This document shows, piece after piece, positions 1-8,048 of a stretch of 64,000 nucleotides of DNA. The stretch's first letter is position 1. Each line of letters opens with the position of its first letter. A program made the position numbers and the translations under genes. Below the pieces are notes generated by a model that was not told the DNA's origin, searched no databases, and saw only the letters and a program-made list of their open reading frames with translations. The DNA is from Psychroflexus gondwanensis ACAM 44 (GTDB lineage: Bacteria; Bacteroidota; Bacteroidia; Flavobacteriales; Flavobacteriaceae), in contig NZ_APLF01000008.1 of the NCBI RefSeq assembly GCF_000355905.1, positions 1-64,000 of the forward strand. Reading direction: 5' to 3'.

Positions 1-1
1 C

Positions 2-165
2 CTGCAAATACAAATCCAAAAACTGCTATCGCATTTTTCTGTCTTTATTTGTTTCAGTAAAGTTTTAATCAAGTTTAGAATGGATTAACTAGCGTTGATC
101 CAGACTTGAATCCCGCTTCTGCAAATAGAAATCCAAAAACTGCTATCGCATTTTTCTGTCTTTTT
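2..165. repeat. Direct repeat pair (about 47 bp, two copies)
   Basis: A sequence beginning CTGCAAATA and running through AAATCCAAAAACTGC to TTTTTCTGTCTTT occurs at about 2-48 and again at 119-165. Only one or two bases differ within the shared part. The 70 bases between the copies are unrelated and no gene is visible. The left edge of the window prevents telling whether more copies lie upstream. No function is assigned. Confidence 0.7.
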
Positions 166-214
166 TATTTGTCATAAACCCTCAAGCAAGCTTGGGTTTA
201 TGACAAATAAAAAA
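161..214. terminator. 21-bp perfect inverted repeat, possible bidirectional terminator
   Basis: The left arm (161-181) starts TTTTTTATTTG and ends CATAAACCC. The right arm (194-214) is its exact reverse complement, with 12 bases between them. A T-run begins one arm and an A-run ends the other, so the structure could terminate transcription from either side. It lies next to a second, smaller hairpin that ends the tRNA unit. Confidence 0.55.
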
Positions 215-237
215 TCCAATGCTTTCACATTGGATTT
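204..237 (-). terminator. Rho-independent terminator of the tRNA-Val pair
   Basis: On the minus strand the arms AAATCCAATG and CATTGGATTT form a 10-bp perfect stem (212-237) with a 6-base loop. A run of T follows. It lies about 10 bases beyond the 3' end of the downstream tRNA, the place expected for the end of the tRNA transcript. It overlaps the right arm of the larger inverted repeat. Confidence 0.8.
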
Positions 238-247
238 CTGCTTGATG

Positions 248-322
248 TGGGTCATACTGGATTCGAACCAGTGACTTCTACCCTGTCAAGGTAACACTCT
301 GAACCAACTGAGTTAATGACCC
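248..322 (-). tRNA. tRNA-Val (anticodon GAC)
   Basis: The 75-base cloverleaf reads GGGTCAT at the 5' end and ATGACCC plus discriminator A at the 3' end, a perfect 7-bp acceptor stem. The anticodon stem TTACC/GGTAG encloses loop TTGACAG, giving anticodon GAC for valine codons GUC/GUU. The T-arm contains GGTTCGAATCC. The CCA end is not encoded. It is the second gene of a two-tRNA unit. Confidence 0.93.
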
Positions 323-361
323 GGTTTAAAAATAAAAAACCCTAACATTAGCTAGGGTTAG

Positions 362-436
362 TGGGCGATGAGGGGTTCGAACCCCCGACCCCCTCGGTGT
401 AAACGAGGTGCTCTGAACCAGCTGAGCTAATCGCCC
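362..436 (-). tRNA. tRNA-Val (anticodon TAC)
   Basis: The 75-base cloverleaf has acceptor arms GGGCGAT and ATCGCCC with discriminator A. The anticodon stem CCTCG/CGAGG has loop TTTACAC, giving anticodon TAC. The T-arm is GGGGGTTCGAACCCC. Together with the neighbouring GAC tRNA, 39 bases downstream, it covers the valine codon box. CCA is not encoded. Confidence 0.94.
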
Positions 437-449
437 CAAATTGGGATTG

Positions 450-478
450 TAAATATAAACCTTATTTTGATTTCACAA
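450..478 (-). promoter_or_regulatory. Probable promoter of the tRNA-Val unit
   Basis: On the minus strand a TTG (478-476) is followed after 18 bases by TATATTTA (457-450). This is close to the flavobacterial primary-sigma consensus TTG-N17-23-TAnnTTTG, with the last base deviating. It ends 13 bases before the first tRNA base, which fits a tRNA promoter. Confidence 0.5.
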
Positions 479-494
479 ACTAAAATTTCAATTT

Positions 495-1715
495 TTATAA
501 AATTTCTGCAACCGTAAACGTACTTCCTCCAATAAATATAACATCACTAGCTTTAGCAGCAAGTTTAGCGGTTTTAAAGGCGTCCACCACACTGGTAAAC
601 ACCCCACCATTCAAAAAGAAATCCTCAGCTTTTTTCTGTAAATACTCAGCATCCATTCCTCTAGGGACCTCTGGCTTACAAAAGTAATAGAGGGCTTGCT
701 TTGGAAATAAGGGCAAAATTTTATCCAGATCCTTGTCGTTTACAACGCCTAAAACGATGTGGAGTTGTTGGTAGGATTCCTGTAAAAGCTGTTTTATGAC
801 CAAACGCAGTCCTTCCTCATTATGTCCCGTGTCGGCAATAATCTTTGGTTGTTTACCTAAGATTTCCCATCGCCCTTGGAAGCGCGTGTTCAATTTGACG
901 TTTGCCAAGCCGTTTTCAATTTCTGCTTTTTTGATAGCCCACCCCTCGATCTTATTCAAGACCGCTAAGGCTTGCAAAGCAGTTCTGATATTGTTTTTTT
1001 GGTAGCTTCCTTTTAAATCGCAGTCAGGAAGTAAAGCCTCTAAGTCTCTTGCAAAATATATAGGAGCAGTTTCTGCTTTTGCTTTGTTTAGAAAAACGGA
1101 CTGAGTTTCTGGAACCGTTTCACCAATAACAACAGGAATGTTCTGCTTAATAATACCCGCTTTTTCACCGGCTATTTTTTCTAAAGTATCTCCTAAAAAA
1201 GCCATGTGGTCTAGTCCTATATTGGTGATGACCGAGAGGAGAGGAGTAATGATATTGGTAGAGTCCAGTCGACCCCCTAAGCCTACTTCAATAATGGCGA
1301 TATCGATTTGTTGTTTTGCAAAATAGTCGAAGGCCATGCCTACCGTCATTTCGAAAAAGGAAAGCTGCTGAGTTTCTAGAAATGTCTGGTGATGACCTAT
1401 AAAATCAACGACATCTTGCTCAGGGATTTCTTGGCCATTAATCTTGATGCGTTCCCGAAAATCTTTAAGATGGGGAGAGGTGTATAAGCCTACTTTATAG
1501 CCAGAAGTTTGTAAAATAGAGGCAAGCATATGGCTTACAGAACCCTTTCCATTGGTACCGCCTACGTGTATACTTTTAAACTGTTGTTCTGGAAACCCCA
1601 GTTCTTTGGATAACTCTAGGGTGTTGGTCAAATCTTTTTTGAAGGCTGCTTTTCCTAATCGCTGATACATCGGAAGTTTCTCAAACATCCACGTTAGCGT
1701 TTCCGAGTAATTCAT
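495..1715 (-). CDS. folC: Bifunctional folylpolyglutamate synthase / dihydrofolate synthase
   Basis: This 406-residue Mur-ligase-family enzyme adds glutamate to dihydropteroate and folates in the cytoplasm. The ATP-binding loop GGTNGKGSV lies at residues 52-60. The folate-binding element YTSPHLKDFRERI follows at about 79-91, and the EVGLGGRLDSTN segment near 143 is typical of FolC. The C-terminal half contains IADTGHNEEG, the Mur-ligase C-terminal domain signature. Length is normal for the family. The ATG start is two bases past the tonB stop, so it is probably the last gene of the exbB-exbD-tonB-folC transcript. Confidence 0.93.
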   Translation of the reverse strand: MNYSETLTWMFEKLPMYQRLGKAAFKKDLTNTLELSKELGFPEQQFKSIHVGGTNGKGSVSHMLASILQTSGYKVGLYTSPHLKDFRERIKINGQEIPEQDVVDFIGHHQTFLETQQLSFFEMTVGMAFDYFAKQQIDIAIIEVGLGGRLDSTNIITPLLSVITNIGLDHMAFLGDTLEKIAGEKAGIIKQNIPVVIGETVPETQSVFLNKAKAETAPIYFARDLEALLPDCDLKGSYQKNNIRTALQALAVLNKIEGWAIKKAEIENGLANVKLNTRFQGRWEILGKQPKIIADTGHNEEGLRLVIKQLLQESYQQLHIVLGVVNDKDLDKILPLFPKQALYYFCKPEVPRGMDAEYLQKKAEDFFLNGGVFTSVVDAFKTAKLAAKASDVIFIGGSTFTVAEIL

Positions 1716-1717
1716 AT

Positions 1718-2602
1718 CTATTCAGATAATTTAAAGACGTAAGTGATAAAACCAATTTGGGTGGTAGGGGCTTTGGCGTCGCTATTAAATTTGGTAGCTA
1801 AAGCTGCTCGTTTTGCAGGATCCAAAAGGCAAGAAGTGCTATTGGTAGTTCCTTTTACACCAGCTGTTGCTTTTACAACATCGCCATTTCGGTTGACTTC
1901 AATTCTTACGACGACCTCTCCAGATTCGTCACACTCCTGCACAAACTTTCGCTTACTTAAAGCTTTACGGCCTCCAAGGCGGTAATTGCCATCTCCGTCG
2001 AGACCTTTGCCTGTTCCATAATAATTGTTGGCATTAGGGTCTCCGTCAGGATCTCCCTTGTCCCCAACTTGGTTATCATCTCCTTCACCACCTTCAGCCT
2101 TACCATCGTTTTTAGGGCCATTCAAAAGGCTTTCCATAGCATCTGTAACAGATTTCTCTGGCTTCTGTTCAGGCTCGGGTTCAGGCTCGGGTTCTGGAGT
2201 AGGTTCAGGTTGAGTTTTTTCAACCTTCTGCTGTACCTTTTCTTTGGGTTTCTCGGGTTGCTTTTCAGTCTCCTTCACCACTTTTTCACTTTTCTCAATG
2301 ACGGGGGCTTCTTCAGTTTCTTGAGTGACGACTTCTTCTTTGATGTCTTCTGTAGTGCTGGTTTCTTCAACCTCCTGGGGAGGTGGAGTACTCGTTTTTT
2401 GAGGGGAGGTCTTGATAGGTTCAGTCGGCTGAACTTCTCCTGAGCCAAAATCGGTAGTTCCAAAATTCACGGCAATCCCACGTTCCTCTGGTGGGTCAAG
2501 ATATTGTAAACCAAAGAAAAACATCAATAAAATAAACAGGAGATAGAGTCCTGTAGTGATAAGGAATGATTTTTTCTCGTGTTTCGTTTTGAATATGCTC
2601 AA
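1718..2602 (-). CDS. tonB: TonB-family energy transducer
   Basis: The 294-residue protein has a short cytoplasmic N-terminus and one membrane helix (about residues 14-33). A long periplasmic linker is rich in Pro, Glu and Lys, including a run of PEPEPEPE near residue 140. The C-terminal domain has the VVVRIEVNRNGDVV strand pattern of TonB. It would carry proton-motive energy from ExbB/ExbD to outer-membrane receptors such as the two in this window. No ATG is available. A TTG codon three bases after the exbD stop is the only sensible start, consistent with translational coupling. Confidence 0.85.
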   Translation of the reverse strand: MSIFKTKHEKKSFLITTGLYLLFILLMFFFGLQYLDPPEERGIAVNFGTTDFGSGEVQPTEPIKTSPQKTSTPPPQEVEETSTTEDIKEEVVTQETEEAPVIEKSEKVVKETEKQPEKPKEKVQQKVEKTQPEPTPEPEPEPEPEQKPEKSVTDAMESLLNGPKNDGKAEGGEGDDNQVGDKGDPDGDPNANNYYGTGKGLDGDGNYRLGGRKALSKRKFVQECDESGEVVVRIEVNRNGDVVKATAGVKGTTNSTSCLLDPAKRAALATKFNSDAKAPTTQIGFITYVFKLSE

Positions 2603-2605
2603 AGC

Positions 2606-2998
2606 TTAATTGGGTTTAACTGCCAAAACTATTTTAAAGCGATTTCTATTAGCAATGTCCATAATGAGGACTGCTTTTTCTATAGGAACGCCTTCTTCAG
2701 CTCTCAAAATAATCGTAGGCTCTTCAATGCCATTCAATTTTGACTTTAGGGCATTCTCTATTTTGTTGGAATTTATTTTCTCATCATTGATGTAGAAGTC
2801 CAACTCTTTTGTGATGCTTACCGCTACATTTTGTTGAGACGTAGTTTTACCTTTAGCCTTTGGTAAAATCAAGTCTAGAGCCTCTGGAGTAATAACCGGA
2901 GACGTTAACATAAAAAAGATGAGTAGCAAGAAAACAATGTCCGTCATAGACGACATGCTAAAGGTGGCACTCACTTTATTTCTACCTCGTAAATTCAT
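2606..2998 (-). CDS. exbD: Biopolymer transport protein ExbD/TolR
   Basis: The 130-residue protein has one N-terminal transmembrane helix (about residues 17-37) beginning SMTDIVFLLLIFFML. It contains the conserved aspartate (D20) of ExbD/TolR proton channels. A small periplasmic domain follows, ending in the usual FKIVLAVKP strand. It forms the proton-driven motor with ExbB and works on TonB. It is flanked by exbB (2 bases) and tonB (3 bases), a tight operon. Confidence 0.9.
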   Translation of the reverse strand: MNLRGRNKVSATFSMSSMTDIVFLLLIFFMLTSPVITPEALDLILPKAKGKTTSQQNVAVSITKELDFYINDEKINSNKIENALKSKLNGIEEPTIILRAEEGVPIEKAVLIMDIANRNRFKIVLAVKPN

Positions 2999-3000
2999 AA

Positions 3001-3690
3001 TTAACTAGGTTCGTTCAATAAATCTAAGAAATCAACTGCAGTAGCTTCCATTTGGTGTACAACTTTATCGGTTCTTACCACCACGTGATTATAGGCGATA
3101 TAGGCGATAATCCCTACGATAAGACCTGCGACAGTCGTCAACATTGCGGTATAGATCCCCTCGGCAAGAGAACCCATCTGCGCTTGTCCGCTGCTGGTCG
3201 CCAATTCATGAAACGCTAAAACCATTCCAATCACGGTTCCTAAAAAACCAATCATGGGTGCTGCTCCTGCTATTGTCGCGAGTACACTTACGTTTTTCTC
3301 TAGCTTATAAACTTCCAGACGGCCCGCATTTTCAATAGCGGTATTGATATCTTCCAACGGAGATCCTATTCTGGAAATTCCTTTTTCGGTAAGTCTGGCA
3401 ACTGGAGAATTTTCTTGGGCACAGCGCATTTTGGCAGATTCGATATTGCCAGAAGTCACGCTATCTTTTATTTGATTCATAAAATTCTTATCGGTCTTCG
3501 AAGCGGCGTTGATGGCAAAAATGCGTTCAAAATAAATGTAAATGGCAAAAAACAGAAGAACTGCCAAAATCAATATAATAATAGTTCCTCCAGGACCTCC
3601 ACTAAAGATTAAATCGATGATGGATAAGGTTTTTTCTTCCACAAGTTCCTCTGCAACGTCAGGGGTTTGTTGAGCAAATGTTATAAGCAT
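3001..3690 (-). CDS. exbB: MotA/TolQ/ExbB proton channel protein
   Basis: The 229-residue inner-membrane protein has three predicted helices at about residues 33-52, 135-158 and 180-202. The MotA/TolQ/ExbB signature APMIGFLGTVIGMV lies in the second helix, and GLIVGIIAYIAYN in the third. A 25-residue N-terminal segment precedes the first helix, as in many Bacteroidota ExbB proteins. It is the first gene of the exbB-exbD-tonB set. TolQ is the alternative name, but the adjacent TonB favours ExbB. Confidence 0.9.
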   Translation of the reverse strand: MLITFAQQTPDVAEELVEEKTLSIIDLIFSGGPGGTIIILILAVLLFFAIYIYFERIFAINAASKTDKNFMNQIKDSVTSGNIESAKMRCAQENSPVARLTEKGISRIGSPLEDINTAIENAGRLEVYKLEKNVSVLATIAGAAPMIGFLGTVIGMVLAFHELATSSGQAQMGSLAEGIYTAMLTTVAGLIVGIIAYIAYNHVVVRTDKVVHQMEATAVDFLDLLNEPS

Positions 3691-3766
3691 GGGTTATAGG
3701 TTGTTAATGATATAGATAACGCTAAAGTAAACAATAAATTTCATCACTCAAGAACTATTTATAAGC

Positions 3767-4993
3767 TTAAATCAATTGTTTTAAAGCAATTTCAAAAGCG
3801 TGACTACTGATGTATTTTTTGTCATTATTTTGTTCAAAAGTGCGTTGAATAGCATTCTTTAAGGTGATAGAAATATCATTAAAAATAGCTTCGTCGGTCA
3901 TTGACACTTTGCGTTCCATAAAGTAAGCAAAGACACGAGCCATTCCACAATTGGCGATAAAATCTGGAATAACACTCGCTTTCTGGTCGGCGTATTCCAT
4001 AATAGGGCCAAAGAAGATTTCTTTATCGGCGAACGGCACATTTGCTCCACATGAAATAACTTCCAAGCCATGCTCTACCAAGCTATCGATTTGGTCTTTT
4101 TGGACCAATCGAGAAGCAGCACAAGGGGCAAAAATATCGGCGCCAAGCGACCAAAAAGCTTCGTTAGCCTCTTCAAAAGGAATAAGATCTTTACTCTTTA
4201 ACGTATTTCCTTTCTTTGCTAGAAACAAATCTTTGATCTCCTCATAACTATATCCATCTTTGTTAATAAGGCCTCCATCTCTATCTAGAATCCCAATGAT
4301 TTTAGCTCCCATTTTGGACAGATAAAAAGCAGCAGCCGAACCTACATTACCAAAGCCTTGGATAATGGCTGTTTTCCCTTTCACATCCCCTCCATAAATA
4401 TCGTAATAATGCTTCACCGACTCCGCAACTCCAAAACCGGTACACATATCTGCGATGGTATATTTACGGGATACATCTGGGCTATAATCGGTATTTTCGA
4501 TCACCTTAATCACCCCATGGCGTAATTGTCCAATCCTATTGATTTTATCGGCTTCGGTAGGGTGGAAGTGTCCATTAAAAACACCTTCCTGTGGATGCCA
4601 AACGCCACAGCTCTCCGTGATTGGAATCACTTCGTGAATTTCATCGACATTCAAGTCACCACCTGTGCCGTAATAGCTTTTTAATAATGGCGAAACTGCT
4701 TTGTACCAGCGTTCTAAAACGCCCTGTTTTCTGGGATCTTTAGGATCAAAATTAATTCCCGATTTGGCTCCACCAATGTCTGGGCCTGAAACCGTAAATT
4801 TTATTTCCATGGTTTTAGCCAGAGATAAGACTTCATTTTCATTTAAGCCTTCACGCATCCGTGTTCCTCCCCCAGCGGCGCCACCTCTTAAAGAGTTAAT
4901 TACCGTCCAGCCTTCAGCTTCAGTTTCTGAATCTCTCCAGTGGAAAACAATTTCTGGAGCTTTATCTTCATATTTAGTCAGTAATTCTTTCAT
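3767..4993 (-). CDS. Glu/Leu/Phe/Val dehydrogenase family protein
   Basis: A 408-residue NAD(P)-dependent amino-acid dehydrogenase that reversibly deaminates an L-amino acid to the 2-oxo acid. The N-terminal dimerisation/catalytic domain has GGAAGGGTRM (about 37-46), the glycine-rich PDIGGAKSGI with the catalytic-region lysine (about 71-80) and YGTGGDLNVDE. The Rossmann domain has GFGNVGSAAA near residue 205. Glutamate and leucine dehydrogenases share these motifs and I cannot choose between them. The open frame extends to a TTG, but ATG at 4993 is the better start. It is followed by a gap before exbB, so it is probably transcribed alone. Confidence 0.85.
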   Translation of the reverse strand: MKELLTKYEDKAPEIVFHWRDSETEAEGWTVINSLRGGAAGGGTRMREGLNENEVLSLAKTMEIKFTVSGPDIGGAKSGINFDPKDPRKQGVLERWYKAVSPLLKSYYGTGGDLNVDEIHEVIPITESCGVWHPQEGVFNGHFHPTEADKINRIGQLRHGVIKVIENTDYSPDVSRKYTIADMCTGFGVAESVKHYYDIYGGDVKGKTAIIQGFGNVGSAAAFYLSKMGAKIIGILDRDGGLINKDGYSYEEIKDLFLAKKGNTLKSKDLIPFEEANEAFWSLGADIFAPCAASRLVQKDQIDSLVEHGLEVISCGANVPFADKEIFFGPIMEYADQKASVIPDFIANCGMARVFAYFMERKVSMTDEAIFNDISITLKNAIQRTFEQNNDKKYISSHAFEIALKQLI

Positions 4994-5025
4994 AGGAAAC
5001 AATTCAAATATTAATTCTTTGGGGA

Positions 5026-5033
5026 CAAATATA
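5026..5033 (-). promoter_or_regulatory. -7 element for the amino-acid dehydrogenase
   Basis: The minus strand reads TATATTTG, an exact match to the flavobacterial -7 consensus TAnnTTTG, 32 bases upstream of the chosen ATG. No TTG is found at the expected -33 distance, so the assignment rests on the -7 element and position only. Confidence 0.45.
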
Positions 5034-5086
5034 GAGATTCGTAAAAGCTCTGTTTAGAGAAAGGTTCAAAAATTCCAAATTCTATA

Positions 5087-6142
5087 TTAAGGCAAATAGA
5101 TAAATCCTGCAGAATGGTCCTGCGAAGCACCTGTTACCGAGGCTAACACATTGGTTTCCTCACGCTCTCTTAAGACTCCCAGTAAGCCAAAAATGAGAGC
5201 TTCTTTATAATGAATAACTTTAGCTTCTGGGAGAATTAACTGGGCTTGAGTTTGCGAAGCGATGAGTTCTAATAGATAAGAATTTAAAGCACCACCGCCC
5301 GTAAAAAGCACTCGAGAGCTCTTGTGTATGGAGTTTTCAATCTGTTTGGCAAAGTGATGTGTGCAGGTGGCCATAATTTCTTCTGAAGATAATCCCGATA
5401 ATTCTAAAAGCGGAAAAAAATAGGCTTCCAACCATTCGATGCCTAAAGATTTTGGGGCTGTCTCGGAGTAATACTTGAGCGAATCGAGTTTTAAAAGAAG
5501 CTCTTCATTAGGACTTGAAGCTTTGGCGATTTGTCCTCCATCGTCAAATTCCACCCCTAAGGTATTGGCATAAGGATTCAAGACTTTATTCACAGGGCAG
5601 ATGTCGTAAGCAATGCGCTTGTCGTCTCTTTCAAAAGAAATATTTGCAAAGCCTCCTAGGTTGATACAGGCCTCGTAATCTCCGAATAACAGTCGATCGC
5701 CTAGAGGAACTAATGGAGCTCCTTGGCCTCCTAAAGCCACATCTTCAACTCTAAAATCGCAAATAACTTTGTGACCCGTTAGCTTCGCTAGTTTAGGTAA
5801 ATTTCCGATTTGATAGGTGAGCTGGCGTTCAGGTTGGTGTAAAACAGTATGTCCGTGAGAAGCTATAAAATCGATAGGAGGTAACGGGTGTTCTCTTAAG
5901 AATCGACCGATGTAATCTGCGAGTAGGATGGTGTATTCTTCATCCAACAAGTTTAGACTCTCCATAGATTGCTGGTGGGCCGTTTGCAACTTGTTTTCCC
6001 ATACTGAAGAATAAGGATAGGTGATAGCCGCCTTAATTTCAAAAGTCCACTTATTGGTATCGAAAGAGAATTGACAATGTGCAAGATCCACACCATCGAG
6101 AGATGTGCCAGACATTACTCCGATAACAGAATAGCTTTTCAT
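5087..6142 (-). CDS. anmK: Anhydro-N-acetylmuramic acid kinase
   Basis: The 351-residue ASKHA-fold sugar kinase hydrolyses and phosphorylates 1,6-anhydro-MurNAc to MurNAc-6-phosphate during peptidoglycan recycling. The family signature GVMSGTSLDGVDLA occupies residues 8-21. HGHTVLHQP near 95, INLGGFANIS near 160 (ATP/metal region) and LFTGGGALNSYLL near 275 follow. Length is slightly below the roughly 370 of enterobacterial AnmK but usual for Bacteroidota. It is monocistronic in appearance: a separate promoter-like -7 element precedes it and the next gene has its own. Confidence 0.92.
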   Translation of the reverse strand: MKSYSVIGVMSGTSLDGVDLAHCQFSFDTNKWTFEIKAAITYPYSSVWENKLQTAHQQSMESLNLLDEEYTILLADYIGRFLREHPLPPIDFIASHGHTVLHQPERQLTYQIGNLPKLAKLTGHKVICDFRVEDVALGGQGAPLVPLGDRLLFGDYEACINLGGFANISFERDDKRIAYDICPVNKVLNPYANTLGVEFDDGGQIAKASSPNEELLLKLDSLKYYSETAPKSLGIEWLEAYFFPLLELSGLSSEEIMATCTHHFAKQIENSIHKSSRVLFTGGGALNSYLLELIASQTQAQLILPEAKVIHYKEALIFGLLGVLREREETNVLASVTGASQDHSAGFIYLP

Positions 6143-6159
6143 ACTTCTAGAATTAACAT

Positions 6160-6167
6160 CAAAATTA
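6160..6167 (-). promoter_or_regulatory. -7 element upstream of anmK
   Basis: The minus strand reads TAATTTTG, matching TAnnTTTG, 18 bases before the anmK start. No properly spaced TTG was found. Confidence 0.4.
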
Positions 6168-6265
6168 GAATAAAGCAGACAAAGAAATTGAGTTTCAGGT
6201 AGAAACTTGAAAGGGATATCAAGGCTTACAACTTTTACACAAATCTTAAATTTTGATTGGTTACA

Positions 6266-6296
6266 TTGAAAAATATGTAGGTAAATCCTATATTTG
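6266..6296 (+). promoter_or_regulatory. Promoter of the acyl-CoA dehydrogenase gene
   Basis: TTG (6266-6268) is followed after exactly 20 bases by TATATTTG (6289-6296), a full match to the flavobacterial TTG-N17-23-TAnnTTTG promoter. The start codon lies 36 bases downstream of the -7 element. Confidence 0.75.
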
Positions 6297-6331
6297 CAAC
6301 AAATTTTTAATAAAACTGAAACAGTTACTAT

Positions 6332-7474
6332 ATGGATTTTAAATTATCAGAAGAACATGAGATGATTCGCCAGGCAGCGCGAGATTTTGCTAATAATGAA
6401 TTGAAGCCGGGAGTTATAGAACGTGACGAAAATGAAGAATTTCCAAAGGAGCAAATTAAAAAACTTGGTGAGCTTGGATTTATGGGCATGATGGCCTCAC
6501 CAGATTATGGTGGAGGAGGAATGGATACCGTTTCTTATGTCTTAGCGATGGAAGAACTTTCCAAAGTAGATGCTTCTGCATCGGTTGTCGTTTCAGTGAA
6601 TAATTCTTTGGTATGTTGGGGTTTAGATACATATGGTACAGAAGAACAAAAGAAAAAATACCTTTCTAAGTTGACTACTGGTGAGAAAATTGGTGCTTTT
6701 TGTTTAAGTGAGCCAGAAGCGGGCAGTGATGCAACATCTCAAAAAACGACAGCCATCGATATGGGGGATCACTATGTGATCAACGGGACTAAAAACTGGA
6801 TCACTAATGGTAACTCTGCAGAGGTTTACCTTGTGATTGCTCATACCGATAAAGACAAAAAACACAAAGGTATTAATGCTTTCATCATGGAGAAAAACAT
6901 GGAAGGCTTTGTCGTTGGACCTAAAGAGCGGAAAATGGGTATTCGTGGAAGCGATACGCACTCTCTGACTTTCAACGATGTGAAAGTGCCTAAAGAAAAT
7001 AGAATAGGAGAAGATGGATTTGGTTTCAAATTCGCTATGAAAACCCTAGCCGGTGGAAGAATTGGTATTGCAGCTCAAGCTCTTGGTATTGCTGCTGGAG
7101 CTTACGAACTAGCTAAAAGCTATTCTAAAATAAGAAAAGCATTTGGAACTGAAATTATGAATCATCAGGCTATCGCTTTCAAACTTGCAGATATGCATAC
7201 TAGTATTGAAGCAGCACGCCACATGGTGATGAAAGCAGCTTGGGATAAGGACAATGGTCTTAACTACGACCTTTCTGGCGCTATGGCAAAACTTTACGCT
7301 TCGCAAGTGGCAATGGATGTTACTATAGAAGCCGTTCAAGTCCACGGTGGAAATGGATATGTAAGAGAATACCACGTTGAGCGTATGATGAGAGATGCCA
7401 AAATCACACAGATTTATGAAGGCACTTCAGAAATACAAAAAATAGTGATCTCCAGAAGTGTTCTGGCAGATTAG
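6332..7474 (+). CDS. Acyl-CoA dehydrogenase (short/branched-chain type)
   Basis: The 380-residue FAD enzyme makes the first alpha,beta-desaturation of an acyl-CoA in fatty or branched-chain acid breakdown and passes electrons to ETF. FCLSEPEAGSDA (about 127-138) and the following WITNG motif bind FAD/substrate. The C-terminal domain ends with the classical [15 protein letters not shown], where the YEG glutamate is the usual catalytic base. Substrate length cannot be inferred. It has its own promoter and a strong terminator. Its last 204 bases are duplicated, with 94% identity, at 10281-10483. Confidence 0.93.
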   Translation: MDFKLSEEHEMIRQAARDFANNELKPGVIERDENEEFPKEQIKKLGELGFMGMMASPDYGGGGMDTVSYVLAMEELSKVDASASVVVSVNNSLVCWGLDTYGTEEQKKKYLSKLTTGEKIGAFCLSEPEAGSDATSQKTTAIDMGDHYVINGTKNWITNGNSAEVYLVIAHTDKDKKHKGINAFIMEKNMEGFVVGPKERKMGIRGSDTHSLTFNDVKVPKENRIGEDGFGFKFAMKTLAGGRIGIAAQALGIAAGAYELAKSYSKIRKAFGTEIMNHQAIAFKLADMHTSIEAARHMVMKAAWDKDNGLNYDLSGAMAKLYASQVAMDVTIEAVQVHGGNGYVREYHVERMMRDAKITQIYEGTSEIQKIVISRSVLAD

Positions 7475-7493
7475 GGAGTTGGTTTTATATAGT

Positions 7494-7532
7494 AAAGAGC
7501 TGTTTCACTTGTATGGGAAACAGCTCTTTTTT
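7494..7532 (+). terminator. Terminator of the acyl-CoA dehydrogenase
   Basis: AAAGAGCTGTTTC and GAAACAGCTCTTT form a 13-bp perfect stem with a 10-base loop. The stem ends in a T-run. It begins 20 bases after the stop codon. Confidence 0.9.
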
Positions 7533-7775
7533 ATGCTTTAATGTTGGCCTTGTAATTGAAATTTTATTCCTGAATTCAATAATTCAAACCAACAGCTAGA
7601 CTTCTTATGTTTTAATTTTTTATTGAGTGTTTAATTTCCCGATCTTCATTATCGAGATTCTTTAAAGTTTAGCCATTACATTAAAGAAAAAAATTTTTAA
7701 ATTATCAAATAAATGAATTAAATGTTAAATATTTTAATACTATTTAGCTTTTAGTTAACTTTAATAAAAATTATT

Positions 7776-8043
7776 ATGAAAAATCTATTACCCCCCACCA
7801 AAAAAAAATTTATTATTAATTCTAGTTTTCTTAGTTAGTGCTAATTCTTTTTCACAGCAGTACAAAGAATATTATATTGTTGAAAAAACACTTAATACTT
7901 TATCCTCTCAAAGCAAATCCTTAAATGTTGACGGCTCTTTAAGCTTAAGGTTTCAAGATACTGCTCATCAAGCAGGTACTTACTCTATTACTTTAGTTTC
8001 CGATGGTAATATTATAGAATCTAAAAATCTTATTAAAAACTAA
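7776..8043 (+). pseudogene. Small secreted protein gene with a +1 frameshift in a homopolymer
   Basis: The ATG frame starts MKNLLPPTKKK and stops at codon 15. The frame that continues downstream encodes a hydrophobic signal peptide (LLLILVFLVSANSFSQQ) and about 65 further residues. The tail, QAGTYSITLVSDGNIIESK, resembles C-terminal secretion/anchoring segments of Bacteroidota surface proteins. Removing one base from the A9 run at 7800-7808 (or from the adjacent C6 run) would join the two into an 88-residue secreted protein. It may be a true frameshift, a slipped-strand switch or an assembly error. It ends 5 bases before the next ATG, in the same accessory block. Confidence 0.55.
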
Positions 8044-8048
8044 CACCT

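Noticed and set aside
2025-2443. Plus-strand open frames opposite tonB
   Set aside because: They mirror the Pro/Glu-rich linker of TonB; the minus-strand protein has a full domain layout and operon context.
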